The translations under genes were made by a program, and so were the position numbers. The notes under the pieces were generated by a model. That model was not told the origin of the DNA and made no database searches. It saw only the letters and a program-made list of their open reading frames with translations. DNA of 34,259 bases from an uncultured Alphaproteobacteria bacterium (GTDB lineage: Bacteria > Pseudomonadota > Alphaproteobacteria > CAAHEQ01 > UBA3637): contig CAJOPC010000003.1 in assembly GCA_905236245.1 (NCBI GenBank), forward strand, positions 1 through 34,259. The letters run 5' to 3'. Shown in pieces: positions 8,822 to 18,142 of this stretch (position 1 is the stretch's first letter; every line of letters starts with the position of its first letter).

Positions 8822-9720
8822 CAATCATTTATTCTGCACCGATGGCCGGTGTTTCCGATTACCCGTTTCGTAAAATCTTAAGGCATTTTAGCGATTGTCC
8901 TCTTTTTTCAGAAATGATCAGTGCGGAAACGTTAATGTGTCAACATCCTAAAACTTTAAAAATGCTTACTTTCCAAAAGGAACAAAATATAATCGCTCAA
9001 CTGGTCGGAGCAAATCCTTCGACAATGGCTCAGGCCGCAAAGCATTTAGAACAATTAGGGGTTAAAGAAATCAATATTAACATGGGCTGCCCAGTCAAAA
9101 AATTGATTCAGAATCATTCCGGGGCCAAGCTGATGCAGGATTATGACCTTGCACAACAAATAGTATCGTCGGTAAAAAATGCTGTAAATGCTCCGGTTTC
9201 TGTTAAAACTCGTTTAGGTTGGGAACATTCGGACGAAATTAAAATATTTGCCAAAATTTTGGAAAATGCCGGAGCCGATAGCTTAATAATTCACGCCCGA
9301 ACCAAAAGTCAGGGATATTCAGGACAGGCAAATTGGGAAGCTTTAGGCTCACTGAAAATCAAGATCCCTTATATTGTAAATGGAGATATTAAAGATAATC
9401 AAACAAAAGATCTTGCCCTTAATCAAAGTCATGCTATTGGTATCATGGTGGGACGAGCATTGTTGGGGAAACCTTGGCGATTAAAGGAAATAGAAACAAA
9501 TAAAGCAATTCATGTATGTATGTCTGATTTAATTTTAGAACATTTAGAGGAAATGTTGGCATATTATGGTCATCATGGTCTATATGTTGCAAGAAAACAC
9601 CTGGCTTGGTATGCAACCCATAAAAAAGGTGTTGCAAAATGGCGACAAAAAATGTATCTTGAAGAAAACGAGGTAAAGTTGAAAAAACTGATTGTTGATT
9701 TTTGGAAGGGAGAAGCTTGA
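8818..9720 (+). CDS. dusB: tRNA-dihydrouridine synthase, DusB-like
   Basis: 300 residues, FMN-dependent TIM-barrel enzyme that reduces specific uridines in the tRNA D-loop using NADPH. Family signatures: SAPMAGVSDYPFRKI at the N-terminus, QLVGANPSTM, NMGCPVKKL with the catalytic cysteine C91, SVKTRLGW, IIHARTKSQGYSG, and YIVNGDI followed by GIMVGRALLGKPW. The MGCPVKK pattern fits DusB better than DusA or DusC; the subfamily is inferred. The start overlaps the upstream stop by 4 bases and the stop overlaps the trkA start by one base. Confidence 0.92.
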   Translation: MTIIYSAPMAGVSDYPFRKILRHFSDCPLFSEMISAETLMCQHPKTLKMLTFQKEQNIIAQLVGANPSTMAQAAKHLEQLGVKEININMGCPVKKLIQNHSGAKLMQDYDLAQQIVSSVKNAVNAPVSVKTRLGWEHSDEIKIFAKILENAGADSLIIHARTKSQGYSGQANWEALGSLKIKIPYIVNGDIKDNQTKDLALNQSHAIGIMVGRALLGKPWRLKEIETNKAIHVCMSDLILEHLEEMLAYYGHHGLYVARKHLAWYATHKKGVAKWRQKMYLEENEVKLKKLIVDFWKGEA

Positions 9721-11087
9721 TGAAAGTCATTATTATAGGCGCAGGACAAATAGGCGTTGCCTTGGCAAAATATCTTCGACAAGAAGATCACTCTGTTGTC
9801 TTGATTGATAATTGTAATGAACATTTACTTCATTTGGCTGAACAATTGGACATTCAAACTATCGTAGGATCTGGTTCATCTCCATCTGTTTTGCAACGAG
9901 CAGGGGCCTCAGATGCAGATTTATTGCTTGCGGTAACCGGAAATGATGAAATCAACATTGTGACTTGTTCTTTGGCAAAAACTTTGTTTCAAATTCCCAA
10001 ACGCATTGCTCGTTTGACTTCGGCAGAATATATGGAGGAAAAAAACGCTGAATTTTTAAAAAGTTTAGCAATAGATGTTGTTGTTTCTCCAGAGTTGGAA
10101 ACTGCGAGACGTATTTTAGCCGATTTATCCATCAATGGCGCTATGGATGTTACCTCTTTTTGTGAACAGAAAGTTCAATTTGTTGGTTTAAAATGTCGAA
10201 AAAACTGTGCTTTAATTGGCAAAACTGTTGCACAAATAAAAGAATTATTGGGTATGGTGAATTTTTCCATTGTGGCAATACGGCGTAAGAATCAACTTGT
10301 GGATATCAAAGGAACTTCCATCCGTGTCGGAGATGATGTTTATTTCTTTGTGGCTAATGGGCATTTAGAACGTGTTTTAGATATCTTTGGATATACAAAA
10401 AATATGCCTGACAATGTGTTGATTTTTGGTGGGGGTCAAGTAGGATGTGCTTTAGCCGATTTAATTGAAAAACCAATTAACCGCCAAAATGTTATGATTA
10501 TTGAAAAATCAGACGAACGGGCTACCTTCCTTGCTTCACATTTAAGGGAAAGTGTTATCATAAAGGCAGATGGCTTTGATGATCGTTTACTAGAGGAAAT
10601 TGATTTCAAAACTTATGATATAGCAGTTGCTACAACGGCGAAAGATGAAAATAACGTTTTATTATCCTTGCTCGCAAAAAGAAATGGTATTGCGCGTTCT
10701 TGTGCTTTAATTCGCAACAAATTGTATAACAACTATATTGGAGGTTTAGGTATAGATTCCTTTATTAATCCTAATGCTGTGATGGTATCGGCTATTTTAC
10801 AACACATGCGTAAAGGACGCGTTCAGGATGGTTACTTCTTACAATCTGGATTAGGGGAATTGTTACAAATCGAGGTGCTTCATACCTCAAAAATTACAAA
10901 AGCCCCATTGGAACATATAAAAATTCCAAAAGGCATTGTTTTGGGCGGCTTTATGCGTAAAGGTGTTTTCATGTGCCCCGATAAAAATTTGATTGTCCAA
11001 GAAGGCGATATTGCTTTTATCTTTGTGGAAAGCGGCCATGTGACAGATGCTGAAAAACTATTCCGTGTGGAGTTGTCGTTCTTTTAA
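9720..11087 (+). CDS. trkA: Trk potassium uptake regulatory protein TrkA
   Basis: 455 residues, the usual length. Peripheral NAD-binding gating subunit of the TrkH/TrkG potassium transporter. It contains two RCK units, each with a Rossmann fold and a TrkA-C domain. The first starts MKVIIIGAGQIGVALAKYL and the second, near residue 232, reads NVLIFGGGQVGCALADLIE. Start ATG 9720 overlaps the dus stop (TGATG) with AAGGGAGA upstream; a possible TTG 18 bases earlier is less likely. No trkH gene is in the window, so the channel subunit must be elsewhere. Confidence 0.95.
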   Translation: MKVIIIGAGQIGVALAKYLRQEDHSVVLIDNCNEHLLHLAEQLDIQTIVGSGSSPSVLQRAGASDADLLLAVTGNDEINIVTCSLAKTLFQIPKRIARLTSAEYMEEKNAEFLKSLAIDVVVSPELETARRILADLSINGAMDVTSFCEQKVQFVGLKCRKNCALIGKTVAQIKELLGMVNFSIVAIRRKNQLVDIKGTSIRVGDDVYFFVANGHLERVLDIFGYTKNMPDNVLIFGGGQVGCALADLIEKPINRQNVMIIEKSDERATFLASHLRESVIIKADGFDDRLLEEIDFKTYDIAVATTAKDENNVLLSLLAKRNGIARSCALIRNKLYNNYIGGLGIDSFINPNAVMVSAILQHMRKGRVQDGYFLQSGLGELLQIEVLHTSKITKAPLEHIKIPKGIVLGGFMRKGVFMCPDKNLIVQEGDIAFIFVESGHVTDAEKLFRVELSFF

Positions 11088-11093
11088 AGGTTC

Positions 11094-14000
11094 ATGATGA
11101 AAAAATTATCTGGCGTTCCAAGCGGTTTTGAACCTTTTGTTTTAAAGAAATTGCTAAAAAATAGTGGTGTTTTAGTACATGTGGCTCAAAATGAAAAACG
11201 CCTAAATTTTTTGACCGATTTAATTCATACTCTTATGCCGAAACAAAAAGTACTTGTTTTCCCCGCATGGGATACAGTTCCATATGATAGGACCGCTCCA
11301 TCACCAGAAATCCTAGGAACACAAATTGACACTTTGGCTGAATTAGCAAAAGGCGTAAAGGATGTAATTGTTCTGACTTCTGTTGCGGCATGGTCTCAAC
11401 TGTTACCTCCTAAAGATTTTTTCAAAGGCACAGCCCTTTCTTTAAAAATTGGCCAAACAATAACATTTGATGATGTTTTAAAATTTTTGAACGATAATGG
11501 CTATCAAAATACAGATGTTGTTATGGAAATGGGCGAATATGCAGTCAGAGGAGGGTTGTTAGATATTTTTGCCTCTGGGATGGAAAACCCTGTGCGTTTA
11601 GATTTTTTTGGCGATGAAATTGATTCTATACGCAGTTTTGACCCTATTAGCCAAAGAACCTTAAAGAAAATAGATTCATTTGCCATCAAACCTAATCGAT
11701 TATTTAAGATAACGCCCCAATCACAAGAATTATTTCGCTCGCGTTATCGTGATTTATTCGGTGAAGTAAGGGATGATGCTATTTATCAAGCTGTTTCTGA
11801 AGGCAGATATTTACAAGGCATGGAACACTTTCTGCCACTTTTTTATGAAAAAATGATGCATTTGACAGATTATATGCCTGACGCAACATATACCTTTGAT
11901 TCTCAATTTTATCAATCTCTAAGCGCGAGAGAAACACAAATTCAGGATTATTATGATGCTCGACAACAAGCATTAAAAGATAAAAAATTAAACAAATCCA
12001 AATACTATCCAATTCCAACAAATTTATTTTTTATTGATAAAAATCAAAGTGATAAATTGATTAATTCATGTGATGCTTTTATTTTAACGCCTTTTCAAGA
12101 TGTTGGCGCTAAAGATCAAGGAGCGAGGGCTGGGCGAGATTTTGTGGATGTTCGTGTCAAAAATGACCAAGATATTTTTGAAGCCGTTACGGATTTTGTC
12201 CATTCGTGTGGCAAAAAGGTGATTATAACTGCAACGACAGGCGGATCTGGTCAGCGTATATTAGCGCAATTAAAAGAGAACAATTTATTTTTATCCGAGG
12301 TAGAAACTTGGGAAAATGCCAAAAAACATGCACCCAGTTTATTTATTGCCCCTTTTGAATCAGGATTTCAAACAGACGATTTTATTGTGATTACCGAAGC
12401 TGATATGTTTGGTGAACGTATTCAAAGGCCGATTAAAAAGAAGCGTGCCGAAAATTTTATTCAAGATGTTTCTACACTTTCTGTCGGAGATTTAGTTGTT
12501 CATCAAGTGCACGGAATAGGGCAATTTGCAGGCCTTGTTCCATTACAGCTAGACGGTGCAGCACATGATTGCCTATGTATTTTATATGCAGGTAATGATA
12601 AATTATTTGTTCCCGTCGAAAATGCAGATATTTTATCACGCTATGGATCCGGCGAAGTGGCTTTAGATCATCTTGGATCCCAATCATTTGCAAATAAAAA
12701 AGAGCGCGTTAAAAAAGATTTGTTTGCAATGGCAGATAAATTGTTGGATATTGCGTCTCATCGAGTATTAAATAAGGTTGATCGCATTTTGGCTCCACAT
12801 GGCCTATATCAAGAATTTTGCGCACGTTTTCCCTACACGGAAACAGATGATCAATTGAGAACCATCCAAGAAATTGAAACGGATTTAGCCAAAGGAACTC
12901 CTATGGATCGGCTGGTTTGTGGAGATGTGGGATTTGGAAAAACAGAAGTCGCCATGCGAGCAGCTTTTTTAACTGTGCTAAACGGCAAACAGGTAGCCGT
13001 TGTCGCTCCAACAACCTTATTGGCCCGTCAGCATGCTCAAAACTTTATTGAGCGTTTTCAGGGTTTTCCAGTTCGTATAGATAGCTTATCCCGCCTGGTA
13101 TCTCCGACGCGAGCGAAAAAAGTAAAAACAGAATTAGAAAAAGGAACTTTGGATATCATTATAGGAACTCATGCTGTTTTAAGTAAAACTATCAAATTTA
13201 AAAATTTGGGACTTGTGGTTGTGGATGAAGAACAACATTTTGGCGTTACACACAAGGAGCGTTTAAAAGAATTAAAAACAGGCGTTCACGTTTTGACCTT
13301 AACAGCAACGCCAATTCCAAGAACATTACAACTTTCACTGTCCGGAGTCAGAGAATTGTCTGTAATTGCAACACCTCCTGTTGATCGTTTAGCTGTTAAA
13401 ACTTATGTTATGCCATTTGATCCGGTCGTAATAAAAGAAGCTATTTTACGTGAACATTTCCGTGGCGGGCAAACCTTTTTTGTTGTGCCACGCATTACAG
13501 ATATGTCCGAAGTATCAGATATTTTAAAGGCTATTTTGCCAGATATCAAAGTGGTTCAAGCCCACGGACAAATGGCTCCGGGACATCTTGAAAAGATTAT
13601 GACCGATTTTTCAGAAAAGAAATTCGACATTTTATTAGCAACCAGCATTATTGAATCTGGCCTTGATATGTCATCAGTGAACACAATAATCGTGTATCGT
13701 GCAGACATGTTTGGCTTAGCTGCTTTATATCAGTTGCGAGGACGTGTAGGTCGTGGCAAGATAAAGGCTTATGCTTATCTCACCACGCCTATGGAACAAA
13801 CATTGTCTGAAAATGCACACAAGCGTCTAGAAGTCATTGGACGATTAGACAGTTTGGGAGCTGGATTCGCCTTAGCAAGTCACGATTTAGACATCCGCGG
13901 GGCAGGGAACTTATTAGGAGATGATCAATCTGGTCATATTCGTGAAATTGGTGTGGCTTTATATCAAAAAATGTTAGCAGATGCTGTAGCAACTTTGCGT

Positions 14001-14489
14001 GCCGAAAAAGCCGGCAACAAAGAACCACAACAACAAGATTTTTCACCACAGGTATCCGTTGGTTTGCCTGTGCTAATTCCAGACACATATATTTCTGACC
14101 TTGATGTGCGAATGGATTTATATCATCGTATGAGCGAACTTTCAACCACTGCGGAAATTGAATCTATGCGAGCAGAACTGATTGACCGTTTTGGACAATA
14201 TCCTGTGGAAACGGACAACTTGTTTATTACTCTGGAATTAAAAATATTAGCAAAACAAGCAAACATTGAACGTATTGATGCCGGCGAAAAAGGTGCAACG
14301 GTTAGTTTCTTTAATAATGTCTTTCCAAATCCCGCAGGTCTCATTAAATATATTCAAGGGCAGCTAGGGACTATGAAACTACGACCAGATCAAAAGCTGA
14401 TTGTCATGCGCCCATGGGGAAATGTAGAGACACGATTAAAAGGCGTACGAGATATGATACAAAAATTTGCCGAGCTTGCTAAAAATTAG
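11094..14489 (+). CDS. mfd: Transcription-repair coupling factor Mfd
   Basis: 1131 residues, near the E. coli length. Mfd is a DNA translocase that removes RNA polymerase stalled at lesions and recruits UvrA. The UvrB-like N-terminal region includes VLVFPAWDTVPYDRTAPSPE and YAVRGGLLDIFASG. The RNA polymerase-interacting domain starts near VGDLVVHQVHGIGQFAGL. The RecG-like motor has Walker A GDVGFGKTEVAMRAAF (about residue 610), the DEEQ box (VVVDEEQHFGVTHKE, about 709), TATPIPRTLQ and the QLRGRVGRG motif. A C-terminal D7 domain follows. Two adjacent ATGs (11094 and 11097) are possible; the second has better spacing from AAAGG. Confidence 0.97.
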   Translation: MMKKLSGVPSGFEPFVLKKLLKNSGVLVHVAQNEKRLNFLTDLIHTLMPKQKVLVFPAWDTVPYDRTAPSPEILGTQIDTLAELAKGVKDVIVLTSVAAWSQLLPPKDFFKGTALSLKIGQTITFDDVLKFLNDNGYQNTDVVMEMGEYAVRGGLLDIFASGMENPVRLDFFGDEIDSIRSFDPISQRTLKKIDSFAIKPNRLFKITPQSQELFRSRYRDLFGEVRDDAIYQAVSEGRYLQGMEHFLPLFYEKMMHLTDYMPDATYTFDSQFYQSLSARETQIQDYYDARQQALKDKKLNKSKYYPIPTNLFFIDKNQSDKLINSCDAFILTPFQDVGAKDQGARAGRDFVDVRVKNDQDIFEAVTDFVHSCGKKVIITATTGGSGQRILAQLKENNLFLSEVETWENAKKHAPSLFIAPFESGFQTDDFIVITEADMFGERIQRPIKKKRAENFIQDVSTLSVGDLVVHQVHGIGQFAGLVPLQLDGAAHDCLCILYAGNDKLFVPVENADILSRYGSGEVALDHLGSQSFANKKERVKKDLFAMADKLLDIASHRVLNKVDRILAPHGLYQEFCARFPYTETDDQLRTIQEIETDLAKGTPMDRLVCGDVGFGKTEVAMRAAFLTVLNGKQVAVVAPTTLLARQHAQNFIERFQGFPVRIDSLSRLVSPTRAKKVKTELEKGTLDIIIGTHAVLSKTIKFKNLGLVVVDEEQHFGVTHKERLKELKTGVHVLTLTATPIPRTLQLSLSGVRELSVIATPPVDRLAVKTYVMPFDPVVIKEAILREHFRGGQTFFVVPRITDMSEVSDILKAILPDIKVVQAHGQMAPGHLEKIMTDFSEKKFDILLATSIIESGLDMSSVNTIIVYRADMFGLAALYQLRGRVGRGKIKAYAYLTTPMEQTLSENAHKRLEVIGRLDSLGAGFALASHDLDIRGAGNLLGDDQSGHIREIGVALYQKMLADAVATLRAEKAGNKEPQQQDFSPQVSVGLPVLIPDTYISDLDVRMDLYHRMSELSTTAEIESMRAELIDRFGQYPVETDNLFITLELKILAKQANIERIDAGEKGATVSFFNNVFPNPAGLIKYIQGQLGTMKLRPDQKLIVMRPWGNVETRLKGVRDMIQKFAELAKN

Positions 14490-14511
14490 GCTTCAAACAA
14501 GAAAAACAAGC

Positions 14512-14540
14512 TTGCTTTTTGTTTTTATTTTGGGTAAAAT
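14512..14540 (+). promoter_or_regulatory. Promoter of the yidC-engB-mnmE-mnmG unit
   Basis: TTGCTT (14512-14517), a 17-base spacer and TAAAAT (14535-14540). The -10 box lies inside a perfect palindrome. Transcription would start at about 14546-14548, a few bases before the ribosome binding site. Confidence 0.6.
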
Positions 14541-14548
14541 ACCCAAAA
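14528..14548 (+). promoter_or_regulatory. Palindromic operator-like site over the yidC -10 box
   Basis: A perfect inverted repeat with 9-base arms, TTTTGGGTA (14528-14536) and TACCCAAAA (14540-14548), separated by AAA. It spans the -10 hexamer and ends at the expected start point. That placement fits a repressor operator. It has no trailing T run, so it is not a typical terminator. Which protein binds is unknown. Confidence 0.5.
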
Positions 14549-14563
14549 ACAGAAAGGATATTT

Positions 14564-16207
14564 ATGCAACAGACTCCTCAACAAATTAAATCTGAACAAC
14601 GTTCTATGATGTGGACGATGATTTTAATTATTGCTCTTTTAATGGGCTGGCAATATATTATGGCGCCATCCGACAAAAAGGCAGAAATTGCTTCTCAAGA
14701 ACAAACCGAGGTTGCGGCAGTTGTTGAAAGCCCAGCTATGATTGAAAAAACAGTTGTTAGTTCCGCCAAACATATTAATATCAATACAGATTCATTAAGC
14801 GGACAAATTGCTTTAAATGGTGGTGTTTTGGATGGTTTAGTGTTAAAAAAATATAAACAAACCATTGATACAGATAGCCCTAATGTTGTCTTGCTATCAG
14901 ACAAATATTTTGCCTACTTACAATGGGTTGGAGATGCCAAGTTCCCATCAGAAAGTGTGGATTGGCAAATTTCTAATGCAACACTGTCTCAAGAAACGCC
15001 TGTTCTTTTGTCTTGGACAGGAGTCGGTCTGAAATTAACGCGCCAAATTTCCGTAGACGAAAATTATATGTTCACAATTGTTGATACATTAGAAAACACC
15101 AGCAAAAATCCTATTTCAGTTGCATTAAACGGAACAATAGAACGGGCCGCATCCGAAATCAAGGAAGGTCGGTCTTCTGTTCATACAGGATTTGTGTCGT
15201 TGATTGATAATAGATTAAGCGAAACAACCTATGACAAAACTGAGAAAAAAACTATTAGTAATAAAACAAAAGGCGGATGGACAGGTATAACCGATAAGTA
15301 TTGGCAAACCATTTTTATCCCCGAACAATCTGACAAAGTAGAATACACTAATAAAAAGACAGATGACACGTATTTTGCAACTTTTCAATCTGAAAAACAA
15401 CAAATTATGCCAGGGGCAGTATTAACAAAAACAACATATTTATTTGCCGGAGCCAAAGATTTAGATTTAATCAATGCTTATCAAAAGACTTTAAATATAC
15501 CAAAGTTTGAATTAACAATAGATTTTGGTTGGTTCTATTTCTTAACCAAGCCGTTTTTATATTTCTTGCAATGGCTGTATGCTTTGGTGGGCAATATGGG
15601 TATTGCCATTTTAGTCTTTGCCACATTATTACGCTTAGTTATGTTGCCAGTGGCTACAAAATCCTATATTTCTATGGCCAAAATGAAGCAAATTCAACCC
15701 AAGATGAAAGAGCTGCAGGAACGTTATAAAGATGATCGCATGCGCCTACAACAAGAAATTATGGCTCTTTACAAGCGTGAAAAGGTGAATCCTGCGGGCG
15801 GATGTTTACCCATGCTGATTCAAATTCCTGTCTTCTTTGCCTTGTATAAAGTTTTATCCGTATCGTTGCAAATGCGGCAAGCTCCGTTCTTCGGATGGAT
15901 TAAAGATTTATCTGCTCCAGATCCCAGTTCTGTTTTCACATTATTCGGATTAATGCCATGGCCAATTCCTAGTATTTTGAATTTAGGAGTAATGCCAGTT
16001 TTAATGGGCCTTACTATGTATATTCAACAAAAGATGGCCCCACAACCGGCCGGCGTTGATAAAACCCAAGCCAATATGTTCAAATTTATGCCTTTAATTT
16101 TCATGTTCATGATGGGACAATTTGCGGTTGGATTAATCCTTTATTGGACATGGAGCAATATTTTATCCATTGCACAACAAAAATATATTACAAAAAAGGT
16201 TGGCTAA
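14564..16207 (+). CDS. yidC: Membrane protein insertase YidC
   Basis: 547 residues, the usual Gram-negative length. Inserts and folds inner-membrane proteins, alone or with SecYEG. An N-terminal helix (about 16-31, MILIIALLMGWQYIM) is followed by a large periplasmic beta domain (about 60-330) and the conserved five-helix core: LLRLVMLPVATKSYISMAKM, the cytoplasmic hairpin MKELQERYKDDRMRLQQEI, NPAGGCLPMLIQIPVFFALY, and a basic C-terminus. ATG 14564 is chosen over an upstream in-frame start because AAAGGA (14553-14558) lies 5 bases before it and the extension would cover the promoter. Confidence 0.97.
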   Translation: MQQTPQQIKSEQRSMMWTMILIIALLMGWQYIMAPSDKKAEIASQEQTEVAAVVESPAMIEKTVVSSAKHININTDSLSGQIALNGGVLDGLVLKKYKQTIDTDSPNVVLLSDKYFAYLQWVGDAKFPSESVDWQISNATLSQETPVLLSWTGVGLKLTRQISVDENYMFTIVDTLENTSKNPISVALNGTIERAASEIKEGRSSVHTGFVSLIDNRLSETTYDKTEKKTISNKTKGGWTGITDKYWQTIFIPEQSDKVEYTNKKTDDTYFATFQSEKQQIMPGAVLTKTTYLFAGAKDLDLINAYQKTLNIPKFELTIDFGWFYFLTKPFLYFLQWLYALVGNMGIAILVFATLLRLVMLPVATKSYISMAKMKQIQPKMKELQERYKDDRMRLQQEIMALYKREKVNPAGGCLPMLIQIPVFFALYKVLSVSLQMRQAPFFGWIKDLSAPDPSSVFTLFGLMPWPIPSILNLGVMPVLMGLTMYIQQKMAPQPAGVDKTQANMFKFMPLIFMFMMGQFAVGLILYWTWSNILSIAQQKYITKKVG

Positions 16208-16828
16208 ATGGCTTTTGAAGAACGAGGAAAGCAATTATTTGCAGAGGGCGTTCAGTTTGAACGAGGGGTTCGTTCAGCTGCTGATTTACCCAAGCTTCGT
16301 TTGCCTGAAATAGCTTTTGCTGGTCGTTCTAATGTCGGTAAATCCTCATTAATAAATGCCTTAACGGGGAAGGTTATTGCTCGTGCAAGCAATACTCCTG
16401 GACGAACACAGGAGCTCAATTTTTTTAAAGTAGGCACACAATTTTTCTTGGTAGATTTACCTGGTTATGGTTTTGCGTCGGCTCCGCTTGCTACCGTACA
16501 AGCATGGACTCAGTTGATTCACGCCTATTTGCGGGGCCGTCAACAACTAAAGCGTGTTTTTTTATTGATAGATGCGCGCCATGGTCTCAAAAAAGTGGAT
16601 CAAGATATTATGGTCATGTTGGATCGTGCAGCAGTTACTTATCAAATAATTTTAACAAAAGCTGATAAAGTGAAGGAATCTGATTTGCAAAAAGTATTCG
16701 CTGCCACTATGGAAGAAGGGAAAAAGCATGTAGCTTGCTATCCGGGAATGTTAGCAACTAGTAGCGAAAATGGTTTAAATATCGCGGCACTTCGTGGTGA
16801 AATTTACAAAGTAGTGGAGGGGCTATAA
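16208..16828 (+). CDS. engB: Ribosome biogenesis GTPase EngB/YsxC (YihA)
   Basis: 206 residues, TrmE-Era-EngA-YihA-Septin-like GTPase needed for large-subunit assembly. Motifs: G1 GRSNVGKSS, G2 region ASNTPGRTQELNFF, G3 DLPGYGFA, G4 TKADK and G5 ATSSENG. The ATG immediately follows the yidC stop. The gene shares one base with mnmE (TAATG). The yidC-engB pairing is common in proteobacteria. Confidence 0.96.
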   Translation: MAFEERGKQLFAEGVQFERGVRSAADLPKLRLPEIAFAGRSNVGKSSLINALTGKVIARASNTPGRTQELNFFKVGTQFFLVDLPGYGFASAPLATVQAWTQLIHAYLRGRQQLKRVFLLIDARHGLKKVDQDIMVMLDRAAVTYQIILTKADKVKESDLQKVFAATMEEGKKHVACYPGMLATSSENGLNIAALRGEIYKVVEGL

Positions 16829-18141
16829 TGTATCAAAATGGAGACACAATCTACGCGCTTGCAAGCGGTCTTGGAACCGCCGGTGTTGCCGTTATCCGTG
16901 TATCTGGACCGAAAGCCAAAGAGACATTAAAACGCTTAACCTCCATCAAAAAAGCAGAGGCCGGAAAAGTTTATTTTTCGGCAATCAAAGATGGTAAAAA
17001 GGTTTTGGATCGCGCTCTGGTTTTATACTTTAAAGCGCCCCATAGTTTCACAGGTGAAGATGTCGTGGAATACCAAGTCCATGGTGGACGTGGAGTGATT
17101 TCTTCCGTTATGCAAGCCCTTGCTAAAATAGACGATTTGCGTCCGGCAGAACGCGGCGAATATTCTCGACGTGCGGTTATCAATGGCAAGATGGATTTAA
17201 CAGAAGCCGAAGGTTTACTTGATTTAATTCATGCAGAAACAGAAGAACAGCGTAAACAAGCCCTTGCACAAATGGATGGCAATTTAAGCGCACTTTACGA
17301 AGGATGGCGCAAAAAATTAGTGCATCATTTGGCCTATGCAGAAGCTTTTATCGATTTCCCAGAGGAAGAAATTCCCCCTGAAAAGGAACACGAAATCAAT
17401 GGCGATATTCAAAAACTAATTGAGGAAATCGATAAACATTTGAACGACGATCGTCGAGGTGAACGTTTGCGCGATGGTTATCAAATTGCTATTTTGGGTG
17501 TGCCCAATGTAGGAAAGTCGTCATTAATCAATGCTCTTACAAAACGGGAAGTAGCGATTGTTTCCCAAACAGCCGGAACAACACGTGACATTGTGGAAGC
17601 CCATTTAGATGTGGCTGGATTCCCTGTGATTTTGGCAGATACTGCCGGTTTGCGTAATAGCAAGGAAGAAATTGAAGCCGAAGGAATTCGGCGTGCTGTC
17701 AAAAAAGCCGAGCAGGCCGACCTGATACTATTTGTTCAAGATATCAAACATTATCCAAAAGCGGAAAAATTACCTAAAGAATTACTTAAAAAGCGTGTTA
17801 TAACAATTTGGAATAAAACAGATTTATATAATATTAAAGAAAACAAATCCGACTTTTTTATTTCGGCAAAAACAGGCAAAGGGATTCAACGGCTATGGGA
17901 TGAAATCAAAACAATTTTAATGGATTCTTTTGCCGGTGGAGCTGCAATTACTCGAGAACGTTATCGTGTCGCATTGAAACAATGTGCGAACCATTTAAAA
18001 GATGCATTACGAGTACAGGAATTAGAATTAAAAACAGAGGATTTGCGTTTAGCTGCAAGGTCTCTTGGCCGTATAACAGGTCGAATTGAAGTAGATGAAT
18101 TGTTGGATGTTATTTTCAAAGATTTTTGTATAGGAAAGTAA
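16828..18141 (+). CDS. mnmE: tRNA modification GTPase MnmE
   Basis: 437 residues. With MnmG it installs the carboxymethylaminomethyl group on the wobble uridine of certain tRNAs. The N-terminal folate-binding domain is present ([20 protein letters not shown], ending near residue 115). A helical domain is interrupted by the G domain: G1 [12 protein letters not shown] (about residue 225), G3 DTAGLR, G4 NKTD. The conserved C-terminal CIGK cysteine motif is intact. It is two bases from mnmG, matching their function as one complex. Confidence 0.97.
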   Translation: MYQNGDTIYALASGLGTAGVAVIRVSGPKAKETLKRLTSIKKAEAGKVYFSAIKDGKKVLDRALVLYFKAPHSFTGEDVVEYQVHGGRGVISSVMQALAKIDDLRPAERGEYSRRAVINGKMDLTEAEGLLDLIHAETEEQRKQALAQMDGNLSALYEGWRKKLVHHLAYAEAFIDFPEEEIPPEKEHEINGDIQKLIEEIDKHLNDDRRGERLRDGYQIAILGVPNVGKSSLINALTKREVAIVSQTAGTTRDIVEAHLDVAGFPVILADTAGLRNSKEEIEAEGIRRAVKKAEQADLILFVQDIKHYPKAEKLPKELLKKRVITIWNKTDLYNIKENKSDFFISAKTGKGIQRLWDEIKTILMDSFAGGAAITRERYRVALKQCANHLKDALRVQELELKTEDLRLAARSLGRITGRIEVDELLDVIFKDFCIGK

Positions 18142-18142
18142 A

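Noticed and set aside
14490-14530. Intrinsic terminator after mfd
   Set aside because: The A/T-rich inverted pairing is imperfect and the region is better explained as the yidC promoter; at most a weak terminator.
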